The notes beneath the pieces were generated by a model. That model was given only the letters and a program-made list of their open reading frames with translations, searched no databases and was not told where the DNA came from. This document shows, piece by piece, positions 1 through 5,402 of a DNA stretch of 7,549 bases; position 1 is the stretch's first letter; every line of letters starts with the position of its first letter. Source of the stretch: Actinomycetes bacterium (GTDB taxonomy: Bacteria > Actinomycetota > Acidimicrobiia > Acidimicrobiales > Palsa-688); NCBI GenBank assembly GCA_021808425.1, contig JAKBBS010000157.1:1-7549 (forward strand), in the 5' to 3' direction. The position numbers and the translations under genes were made by a program.

Positions 1-308
1 CGCTGCTCCCGGTCGGACCGTGCGCGATCGGACCGGATCACGTCGACGGAGCGGCCGTGGGTCTGGGCGAGAAGGAACGACCGCAAGGTGCCACGCTCGG
101 GGTCGAAGCGCTCAGGCTGGTTCCAGAGCCGGACGAACACCTCCTGGACCACCTCCTCGGCTCGCGCCGGGTCACCTAGAACTCGTCGAGCGAGAGCAAA
201 GACTGCGCCACCGTGCCGGCGGTAAACCTCTGCCAGGGCGTCGTCGTGCCACCGACCGATAGTGACGACAAGCGCCGCGTCGCTCAACTCTGCCATCGAA
301 CGAGACAT
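1..308 (-). CDS. ECF-type RNA polymerase sigma factor, N-terminal part (3' end outside window)
   Basis: This encodes the start of an extracytoplasmic-function sigma factor, which directs RNA polymerase to a specific promoter set. The 102 visible codons cover sigma region 2. Residues 27-45 (EVYRRHGGAVFALARRVLG) are typical of region 2.1. DPARAEEVVQEVFVRLW (46-62) is the region 2.2 core-binding helix. FDPERGTLRSFL (68-79) and the Arg-rich VDVIRSDRARSDR (88-100) match regions 2.3-2.4, which contact the -10 element. Two in-frame ATGs are possible, at 308 and 296. I chose 308 because GGAG lies 9 nt upstream of it (318-321), against 21 nt from the second. Region 4 and any anti-sigma gene lie beyond base 1. 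The FDPxxG pattern recalls the SigK-like group, but that subgroup call is tentative. The gene follows the SCP2 and mca genes on the same strand after a 59-nt gap. Confidence 0.9.
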   Translation of the reverse strand, partial: MSRSMAELSDAALVVTIGRWHDDALAEVYRRHGGAVFALARRVLGDPARAEEVVQEVFVRLWNQPERFDPERGTLRSFLLAQTHGRSVDVIRSDRARSDREQ

Positions 309-317
309 TCGCAAGTT

Positions 318-321
318 CTCC
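318..321 (-). promoter_or_regulatory. Shine-Dalgarno GGAG of the ECF sigma gene
   Basis: GGAG on the minus strand sits 9 nt before the ATG at 308 and 21 nt before the in-frame ATG at 296. This spacing supports the upstream start. It lies in the 59-nt gap after the SCP2-domain gene. I saw no convincing -35/-10 pair in that gap. Confidence 0.55.
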
Positions 322-367
322 GGAGCCGAGACTACCCGCGGATGTCTCCCGCTGCCGGCGTCGGACG

Positions 368-808
368 TCAAGCGCTCAGGTCGAGCTGTGCCAAGGAAGC
401 GACCCTCTCACGCCATTCATCGAAACGCCGATCACTGCACGAACGCAGAAACGCCAATAGAAGGTCACCCTGCCCCGTCGCCTTCAACCGGCCGCGCATG
501 AACGCGACCTCGGGGCGGACCTGTTTCGCCAGGATCTCACCCGCGTCGCGTGCGTCCGCGCTCAGCGACAGTTGCGCCTCCGGATCAAAGCCTGCGCCCC
601 CGCCGACCGGTTTGCCAGCCTCGTAGCTCCAGTGAAAAGACACTTCCCTTCGAGGGGCGACCACCACGGAAAAATTTACGGTTCCGTTGACCTCGCCAGC
701 ATCGGGAAGCAAGCGATACCGCTCGGCGGCCTCCGCCGCCCAGCTGCTCGACGCCCAGCTGCTCGAAGCCGGGGAGGCGTCGGGGACACCGGGACCGGAG
801 TCAGCCAT
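368..808 (-). CDS. Small SCP2-fold (sterol carrier protein 2-like) protein
   Basis: This is a 146-residue soluble protein. Residues 1-30 are low-complexity (Ser/Ala/Trp/Pro) and contain a five-residue duplication, SSSWA twice. Residues 40-140 resemble an SCP2 domain: beta-strand-like GTVNFSVVVAPRREVSFHW, then PEAQLSLSADARDAGEILA, then the hallmark PEVAFMRGRLKATGQGDLLL (99-118), where SCP2 domains usually read AFMxGrlkvxGD. SCP2 folds bind lipids or other hydrophobic ligands and also occur in mycothiol-dependent enzymes such as maleylpyruvate isomerase. No catalytic domain is attached here, so the ligand is unknown. The ATG at 808 lies inside the 3' end of mca (8-nt overlap), implying translational coupling. 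The frame stays open upstream, but only inside mca, so 808 is the natural start. A GGGCGG-like stretch precedes it. Confidence 0.8.
   Translation of the reverse strand: MADSGPGVPDASPASSSWASSSWAAEAAERYRLLPDAGEVNGTVNFSVVVAPRREVSFHWSYEAGKPVGGGAGFDPEAQLSLSADARDAGEILAKQVRPEVAFMRGRLKATGQGDLLLAFLRSCSDRRFDEWRERVASLAQLDLSA
738..766. repeat. 15-bp tandem duplication within the SCP2 gene
   Basis: The 14-base unit GCCCAGCTGCTCGA occurs at 738-751 and again at 753-766, a period of 15 bases. On the minus strand it encodes two in-frame copies of Ser-Ser-Ser-Trp-Ala in the low-complexity N-terminal segment. Because the period is a multiple of three, a slippage change would lengthen or shorten the tail without breaking the frame. 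Confidence 0.85.
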
Positions 809-1709
809 GACATCGCCCGCCCGCGAAAGCAGCGTCGGTCCCAGCGAAGAGATCATCGCCACTAGGGTCGATGCCAGTGACATCCCGGGCGACCTCGTAC
901 TCCTCGAAGGGGTAGAGGGCGTCGGAAACCTCAGGCGGCAGTCCAAACCAGAAAGGTGAGCTCGGGTCCACCTGCGTTGCGTGGGCGAGAAGCGCCTCGC
1001 GCGTCACGTTCGACCTCGCGGACACATCAACAGTCACAACAGGCAGTCTGTTCGAGTCGCCCGTCTGATCACGCTCTTCCGAAGCAAGAACACGGGCCAT
1101 CCTCTCGTCCGTGAAAGGGGAATCCATACCCAGCTCGAGGAACTTCTCATGCGTCGCGCGCATCCTCTTGACCGACCAGCGGACGTAGCAGAGGCGCGCC
1201 GCCTGCCACGGTTCTCCGGCCTGCGGATAAAGGTCAGGGTCTGCGGCCGCGTCGAACGCGATCTCGCTGATCTCGTTGACCTTCAAGTGGTCAGGATGCG
1301 GGTACCAGCTCTGGTCCTTCTGGTAAGTCACGATGACTTGCGGGCGCTCGCGCCTTATCACTTCGACGAGGCGTCCTACCGCCTCGTCGAGTGGAGCTGC
1401 GGCAAAGCTTCGGGGGTCGGCGTTGGCGGGCGAGTCCGCCATACCCGAGTCCCGGTAGCCGAGCATCACAACCTCGTCGTATCCGATTATCTCCGCAGCG
1501 GCCTGCAGTTCGCCTCGACGGACGGCTGCGAGGTTCGCCTTGACGTCGTCGCGGTCCATCGCCGGGTTGAGAATGTCGCCCTCCTCGCCGCCGGTGCAGG
1601 TGACGAGAACGGTGCGCACGGACGCATCGTGGTAGATGGCGACGGTGCCCGCCCCTTTGGAGGCTTCGTCGTCGGGATGGGCGTGTATGGTCATCAAGCA
1701 GCGCTGCAT
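801..1709 (-). CDS. mca: Mycothiol S-conjugate amidase (Mca), PIG-L/LmbE family zinc hydrolase
   Basis: Mca is a cytosolic zinc enzyme that cleaves mycothiol S-conjugates of electrophiles and drugs. It releases glucosaminyl-inositol and a cysteine adduct, which is acetylated and exported as a mercapturic acid. The 302-residue protein opens with IHAHPDDEASKGAGT (8-22), the LmbE-family metal motif with H11 and D14 as predicted ligands and D13 as the probable base. PHPDH (137-141) supplies the third ligand, H141. K18 fits Mca rather than the deacetylase MshB, where I recall a Ser at this position. VTCTGGEEGDILNP (36-49), LLAHATQVDP (240-249) and the near-terminal DDLFAG (285-290) are also typical of Mca. 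Length matches the family. The ATG at 1709 has no clear Shine-Dalgarno, so the mRNA may be leaderless. The stop overlaps the start of the SCP2-fold gene by 8 nt. A paralogous role as MshB is possible but less likely. Confidence 0.93.
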   Translation of the reverse strand: MQRCLMTIHAHPDDEASKGAGTVAIYHDASVRTVLVTCTGGEEGDILNPAMDRDDVKANLAAVRRGELQAAAEIIGYDEVVMLGYRDSGMADSPANADPRSFAAAPLDEAVGRLVEVIRRERPQVIVTYQKDQSWYPHPDHLKVNEISEIAFDAAADPDLYPQAGEPWQAARLCYVRWSVKRMRATHEKFLELGMDSPFTDERMARVLASEERDQTGDSNRLPVVTVDVSARSNVTREALLAHATQVDPSSPFWFGLPPEVSDALYPFEEYEVARDVTGIDPSGDDLFAGTDAAFAGGRCHG

Positions 1710-1829
1710 CGCTACACATTACGGGCGTTCCAGCGTGGATAGGGCACGATCGTCGGTGCTGGAGCGGCATCGTCGACATGAGCGATCCGGCATTTCGGGG
1801 TCGAAACCTCTACCAATCGGAAGTCCGAC
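1710..1829. promoter_or_regulatory. Divergent intergenic region between mca and the two-TM protein gene
   Basis: This 120-base gap separates mca (leftward) from the gene at 1830 (rightward), so it should hold promoters for both directions. On the minus strand, TAATGT (1716-1721) ends 6 nt before the mca ATG and could be a -10 element for a leaderless transcript. No good -35 box accompanies it. On the plus strand, GGAAG (1819-1823) is a plausible ribosome binding site 6 nt before the ATG at 1830. I could not identify a rightward promoter. A spaced 6-bp inverted repeat (TCCAGC ... GCTGGA) is present but weak. Confidence 0.4.
1716..1721 (-). promoter_or_regulatory. Candidate -10 box (TAATGT) for a leaderless mca transcript
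   Basis: On the minus strand TAATGT is followed by six bases and then the mca ATG, which would put the transcription start at or next to the A of the start codon. Leaderless mRNAs are common in actinomycetes, and mca has no visible Shine-Dalgarno. The lack of a -35 box keeps this tentative. Confidence 0.3.
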
Positions 1830-2312
1830 ATGGCAAACTCTGTCATGTCCGCCATTTACGAGCACATCCCGCATCCCCACATCGCAACACGCAACGCTGC
1901 CGGGCCCTCGAAGACGATCGACCAGGTACCGCTCAACCATCCGAAGCTGATGGTCCGGGTGAATTCCCGGGTGGGCCTAGGCATCACGATGGCGGTCGGC
2001 ACCATGTGGTGCGCCTACATCTTCACCGCCATAGCTTTGGTGAGCGCACCGTCAGCGTTCGCCTCGGCGAACGCGCTGATCATCATCGCCTGGATAGCCC
2101 AGACTTTCTTGCAGCTCGTCCTTTTGCCTGTGATCATCGTCGGCCAGAACATCCAGGCCAAGGCGGCCGACAAGCGGGCGGAGGACACCTTCAACGACGC
2201 CGACGCCGTCCTGCACGAGGCACTTGCAATCCAAAAGCACCTCGAGGCTCAAGACGAGGTCATGGGCAAGCTTCTGAGCCAGATTGAAGCTTTGACCGTC
2301 GCCGCCCGGTAA
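1830..2312 (+). CDS. Small two-TM membrane protein with helical C-terminal tail, function unknown
   Basis: This is a 160-residue protein. Residues 1-45 are polar with several His and Pro. VGLGITMAVGTMWCAYIFTA (48-67) begins the first transmembrane helix, running to about 74. A second helix spans about 82-106 (ALIIIAWIAQTFLQLVLLPV and onward), followed by a conserved-looking VGQNIQAKAADKRAEDTFND (104-123). The tail to residue 160 is amphipathic, charged and probably coiled-coil. I recognise the general pattern from small hypothetical proteins of actinomycetes. It has a superficial likeness to DUF1003 proteins (two helices, a QN motif, charged tail), but I would not assign the family. GGAAG 6 nt upstream supports the ATG at 1830. 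The gene precedes a VirD4-type ATPase by 32 nt on the same strand, so the two are probably co-transcribed. A role as membrane partner of that ATPase is inference only. Confidence 0.85.
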   Translation: MANSVMSAIYEHIPHPHIATRNAAGPSKTIDQVPLNHPKLMVRVNSRVGLGITMAVGTMWCAYIFTAIALVSAPSAFASANALIIIAWIAQTFLQLVLLPVIIVGQNIQAKAADKRAEDTFNDADAVLHEALAIQKHLEAQDEVMGKLLSQIEALTVAAR

Positions 2313-2328
2313 CTGCGGCGAATCACCC

Positions 2329-2334
2329 GGGAAG
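2329..2334 (+). promoter_or_regulatory. Ribosome binding site for the VirD4-like ATPase GTG start
   Basis: GGGAAG ends 10 nt before the GTG at 2345. This helps fix the start, which matters because it shows the ATPase has no transmembrane N-terminus. The same frame is blocked upstream by a TGA at 2285-2287, and no other start codon lies between. Confidence 0.5.
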
Positions 2335-2344
2335 CCAGCGACGC

Positions 2345-3688
2345 GTGCCAGGCCAGCTCGAAATTCTCCGCGAGACGTCCTCGGCCGCCGGGGGGCGCCT
2401 CTTCGTAGGAACCGTCTCCAGCGGCCTCGCCCTTGCGGACGCCCAGCAGTCAGCTCTAGTCCTCGGGCCTCCACGGTCCGGAAAGACGTCTTCTTTGGCG
2501 ATTCCGAATGTGCTGTTCGCACCGGGCCCTGTCGTCGTTACAAGCACGAAGCCCGATGTTCTGGCCGCCACGCTCGCCGAGCGTTCGCTGCTAGGCAAGT
2601 GCTGGCTGTTCGATCCGACGGGAGCCCTAGGGACTCTTCCAAGGCTGGAACCGGTTCGTTGGTCGCCGGTCGCTTCAGCCCGCACCTGGGACGAGTCGCT
2701 GTCGATAGCCCGTTGCATGTCGGGCGCCGCCCGGCCGGGCGGGCGAAGCGGCGAGTCCAGCCACTGGACCGAGCGCGCCGAGGCGCTTCTGGCTCCGCTG
2801 CTGCACGCCTCGTTCCTGCGCGCGGCGAGCATCGAGACGGTCCTCAGCTGGGTTCTACGCCAAGATCTGGAAGAACCGTCCTCGGTCCTCGCTCTGAACG
2901 GGATACGCCTCGGGAGCGACGTCCTTCACGGGCTGCGCTCGACGGACCCCCGGGAAATGTCCGGAATCTGGTCGTCGGCGGCCGGCATCCTCGCCGCTTA
3001 CCGCTCCGAGCAGGTCCTAGACCGCTCCAGTCCGGTCAACTTCGACCCCTTCGAGCTGGCCGGAACAAGCGACACCGTCTACGTGTGCGCCCCTGCCCGC
3101 CACCAGGACCTGGTCGCCCCGGTGGTAGTAGCGCTCTTGGACCAGGTGCGGGCCGGAAGCTACTCGTCGTGGAGGCCGGGCAAACCTCCTCTCACCATGG
3201 TCTTGGACGAGCTGGCGAACATCGCGCCGATCCCTGACCTGCCTGCGCTTTTGAGCGAGGGAGGAAGCCAGGGAGTCGTGACGTTCGCCTGTCTGCAGGA
3301 TCTTTCACAGGCCCGCCAGCGCTGGGGGGATGCGGCAGCCGGGCTGCTGTCGTTGTTCGGCGCGAAGGTCGTGCTGCCCGGGATCGCCGATATCACCACC
3401 CTGGACCTGGTGTCGCGCTTGGGCGGCGAGATCGACGTCCCGTCGATGAGCGTTACCCGCAACCCGATCTGGTCGCCTTCGAGGGGCGCCCCGAGCGTGA
3501 CATGGTCAAGCCAACGTCAACGTCGCCTTCCCCTCGACGCCGTCAGCCAGCAGCCGCAGGGGACCGCCTTGCTTATCAGCGGCTCACGCCCTGCGGAGCG
3601 GGTCAGCTTGACTCCGTGGTGGAACATGGAGCTGCTGGGGACGGCGCGTGGTCACACTCTCCCCAGGAGCCTTAGTCTCGGGGGGTGA
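2345..3688 (+). CDS. VirD4/TraG-type (type IV coupling protein-like) ATPase lacking membrane anchor
   Basis: This is a 447-residue P-loop ATPase of the VirD4/TraG/TraD group, hexameric motors that feed DNA or protein into type IV secretion channels. Walker A is GPPRSGKTS (41-49). After it come VVVTSTKPD (63-71) and WLFDPTG (87-93), both typical of the group. Walker B is LTMVLDE (283-289). GSQGVVTFACLQDLSQARQR (307-326) is the characteristic segment after Walker B. The usual two N-terminal transmembrane helices are absent: the GTG at 2345 is the only start after the in-frame TGA at 2285-2287. The preceding gene encodes a two-TM protein, a possible separate anchor. No relaxase, VirB4 or mating-channel gene is visible. 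The 3' end overlaps the exporter gene by 4 nt (GTGA). The substrate is unknown. Alternatives are a remnant of a conjugative element or a domesticated secretion/DNA-handling ATPase. Confidence 0.88.
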   Translation: MPGQLEILRETSSAAGGRLFVGTVSSGLALADAQQSALVLGPPRSGKTSSLAIPNVLFAPGPVVVTSTKPDVLAATLAERSLLGKCWLFDPTGALGTLPRLEPVRWSPVASARTWDESLSIARCMSGAARPGGRSGESSHWTERAEALLAPLLHASFLRAASIETVLSWVLRQDLEEPSSVLALNGIRLGSDVLHGLRSTDPREMSGIWSSAAGILAAYRSEQVLDRSSPVNFDPFELAGTSDTVYVCAPARHQDLVAPVVVALLDQVRAGSYSSWRPGKPPLTMVLDELANIAPIPDLPALLSEGGSQGVVTFACLQDLSQARQRWGDAAAGLLSLFGAKVVLPGIADITTLDLVSRLGGEIDVPSMSVTRNPIWSPSRGAPSVTWSSQRQRRLPLDAVSQQPQGTALLISGSRPAERVSLTPWWNMELLGTARGHTLPRSLSLGG

Positions 3689-4596
3689 ACTGGCAGAGAC
3701 TGCCCGGGCGTGTGCCCCCACTTTCGATGGTGGCTTTCGGCGCCTTGTCCGTCCAGGTGGGCGCGGCTCTCGCCACGAAGCTCTTCGCGTCGGTCGGCCC
3801 GCAGGGAGCTACGACTCTCCGACTCTTCTTTGCCGGTGCCGCAATGATCGCCGGAACATTGCTCCTGCGGGGAAAGAAGGGCCTCCCCCTCCGGCTCCGG
3901 GGACATTTCGGAGTTATTGTCCTTTTCGGCCTTGACCTCGCCGCTATGAACCTGTCCTTCTACGAATCGATATCGCGGATCCCGCTAGGCGTCGCTGTCA
4001 CCATCGAGTTCTCCGGGCCGCTTTGCCTGTCGCTTATCACATCCCGGCATCGTCGCGACGTTGCGTGGGCTTGCGTCGCTGGATGCGGGGTGGCACTTCT
4101 AGGCACCGGGGTCGGCAGCGTGCTCAATCCCGCCGGCGTGGCCTTCGCGCTGCTGGCGGGCGCCTTTTGGGCCGGCTACATTCTGGCGAGCCAGCAGGCA
4201 GGAAAGCTCTTCTCGTCTCTCGACGGTTTGACTTGGGCGTTGGGCGTCGCAGCCCTTGCGATAGCGCCGTTCGGACTGATCACGCGGGGAACCGCACTCT
4301 TCGCGCCACGGGTGTTGGCGATCGGTGCCGGGGTCGGCGCATTGTCGTCGATCATCCCCTACAGCATGGACCTCCTGACGCTGCGCCGAGTGAGCCCGAG
4401 GAGATTCGGGGTGATGCTCAGCCTCGGGCCGGCATTCGCAGCGCTCGCTGGACTCGTCGTGCTTGGCCAGACGCTGAGCGTGCGAGAGTGGATCGCTCTC
4501 GGCCTGGTAGCGGGAGCAAATGCCGGTGCGTCGCTGTCATCTGATTCGTCGCGATCCGTGCCGGTCGATCAGGTTGGAAAAGAGCTCGCGGCGTAG
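3685..4596 (+). CDS. EamA/DMT-family exporter, RhtA-like (threonine/homoserine efflux type)
   Basis: This is a 303-residue inner-membrane protein with about ten hydrophobic helices and two EamA repeats, the drug/metabolite transporter layout. It resembles E. coli RhtA (295 residues), a threonine/homoserine exporter, along its length. Examples are VQVGAALATKLFASVGPQGA (23-42), IPLGVAVTIEFSGPL (99-113), FWAGYILASQQAG (161-173) and SSIIPYSMDLLTLRR (221-235). Residues after about 284 form a polar tail. The GTG at 3685 shares bases with the TGA of the ATPase gene, giving a 4-nt overlap and probable translational coupling. The nearest AGGAG (3665-3669) is 15 nt upstream, longer than ideal. The last 28 bp overlap the convergent ecfT gene. 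The actual substrate is inferred from family only; export of another amino acid or metabolite is possible. Confidence 0.9.
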   Translation: MNWQRLPGRVPPLSMVAFGALSVQVGAALATKLFASVGPQGATTLRLFFAGAAMIAGTLLLRGKKGLPLRLRGHFGVIVLFGLDLAAMNLSFYESISRIPLGVAVTIEFSGPLCLSLITSRHRRDVAWACVAGCGVALLGTGVGSVLNPAGVAFALLAGAFWAGYILASQQAGKLFSSLDGLTWALGVAALAIAPFGLITRGTALFAPRVLAIGAGVGALSSIIPYSMDLLTLRRVSPRRFGVMLSLGPAFAALAGLVVLGQTLSVREWIALGLVAGANAGASLSSDSSRSVPVDQVGKELAA

Positions 4597-5402
4597 CAGA
4601 CAGCCGCCAGGACGACCAATGCGGCGACGTCGAAGGAGCCGGCGCGACGTGTCCGAGTCGAGATCGCCCCGACTCCACCTCTGGCCGTAATCGCCTCTGC
4701 CATCTCCCCGGAGCGCCGTACCGACACCGCTAGCGCGGCTACAAGCAGGTCGACGAGCTGCACGAACCGTCTTTCCGGGCTGGACAGCCCCGGCTTGGCT
4801 GACTGGGGGCGCAGCTTGCGCAAAGCGAGCAGGGCCCGCATCTCGCCGACGAGTAGCGGAAGGCTGCGCACCGACAGTGCTATCGATGCCGCAACCTCAT
4901 CTACAGGGAAAGCAACCAGGCGTAGAGGTCGGAGAAGGCTCGATATCGCGGGAGCGATATCGGCGAGCGACGTCGTCCAGCCGAGGACCGCTGCGCCGAG
5001 CAGCAGGAGCATCCCTGTCGCCACGAAGCGGGCGTAGGCGTCGAGGCCACCTAGACCGAGCTTCGTCCCGGCTAGCTCGAGGTAAGGCGAGCCGCCGGCG
5101 ATCGACGCTAGAAGACCGGCAGCGATCACCGTCAGCCAGAACCACAGGGGGGGACGCGGCCAGGCGCCGCGCGGAATGTGAGCGGCGAAGGTTGTTAGGA
5201 GAAGCAACGCCGTGAGCAGGCCGAGCGAGCCCCACGTCGGGTAGTACACCGCGGTGAAACTGATCCCGGCGATCGCGATGATCTTGCTTCCTGCCCACAT
5301 TCGATGGATCGGGGAGTCGACTTTGACCTCGCGGAGAAAGTTGATCTGGGTGCCCCGGTGCGCCCGATCGGAGCGGGTCGTGCGTGATGCAGTCCCTGTC
5401 AT
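4569..5402 (-). CDS. ecfT: EcfT-type transmembrane (energy-coupling) component of an ECF transporter
   Basis: EcfT is the membrane scaffold of energy-coupling-factor importers, linking the substrate-binding S component to the two EcfA ATPases. The 277-residue protein has a polar N-terminus, then SPIHRMWAGSKIIAIAGISF (30-49), which matches the start of CbiQ/EcfT proteins. Hydrophobic helices follow at about 38-55, 58-75, 86-102, 122-140 and 258-273. The long cytosolic coupling helices carry GEMAEAITARGG (232-243) with the diagnostic Ala-Arg-Gly at 240-242. The first Ala-Arg-Gly motif appears degenerate, ALRKLRP at 193-199. The ATG at 5402 overlaps the stop of the upstream ATPase fusion by 4 nt (ATGA), with GAGGGG (5415-5420) as a likely ribosome binding site. 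The 3' end overlaps the convergent RhtA-like gene. By gene order I take it as the counterpart of mycobacterial Rv2325c (from memory). Confidence 0.92.
   Translation of the reverse strand: MTGTASRTTRSDRAHRGTQINFLREVKVDSPIHRMWAGSKIIAIAGISFTAVYYPTWGSLGLLTALLLLTTFAAHIPRGAWPRPPLWFWLTVIAAGLLASIAGGSPYLELAGTKLGLGGLDAYARFVATGMLLLLGAAVLGWTTSLADIAPAISSLLRPLRLVAFPVDEVAASIALSVRSLPLLVGEMRALLALRKLRPQSAKPGLSSPERRFVQLVDLLVAALAVSVRRSGEMAEAITARGGVGAISTRTRRAGSFDVAALVVLAAVCYAASSFPT
4941..4962. repeat. 9-bp perfect inverted repeat with 4-nt loop inside ecfT
   Basis: CGATATCGC (4941-4949) and GCGATATCG (4954-4962) are exact reverse complements around GGGA. It could form an RNA hairpin in the ecfT message. It lies inside coding sequence (Ala-Asp-Ile-Ala-Pro-Ala-Ile-Ser on the minus strand), has no T tract, and is not a standard terminator. 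It could be chance. Confidence 0.8.

Noticed and set aside
809..946. Longer N-terminus for the SCP2 gene, with an ATG at 946.
   Set aside because: The extra residues lie entirely inside the mca coding sequence and look like out-of-frame translation. The ATG at 808 gives an 8-nt overlap and a normal SCP2-sized protein.
981..1742. Long plus-strand open frame opposite mca (about 253 codons).
   Set aside because: It is the antisense shadow of mca, which has clear catalytic motifs on the minus strand. High GC content makes such shadows common.
1715..1830. Possible tRNA or tRNA remnant: the plus-strand translation here looks like the SSVxRA...GSxPL peptides that tRNA genes give when translated, and GGGGTCGAAACC resembles a T-arm.
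   Set aside because: The T-loop lacks the TTC core, the T-stem pairs only two or three bases, and no D-stem, anticodon stem or acceptor pairing could be found on either strand.
1778..2287. Plus-strand open frame of 169 codons overlapping the two-TM protein gene.
   Set aside because: It has low-complexity His/Arg/Pro-rich composition and no ribosome site. The alternative frame at 1830 gives a clean membrane protein with a good ribosome site.
1830..3688. Conjugative element or integrative plasmid.
   Set aside because: Only a coupling-protein-like ATPase is present. No relaxase, integrase, VirB4, origin of transfer or attachment-site repeats were seen in the window.
4394..4429. Inverted repeat GCCCGAGG ... 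CCTCGGGC as a terminator.
   Set aside because: It sits inside the exporter gene about 170 bases before its stop, has a 20-nt loop and no T tract. It is most likely chance in GC-rich coding sequence.
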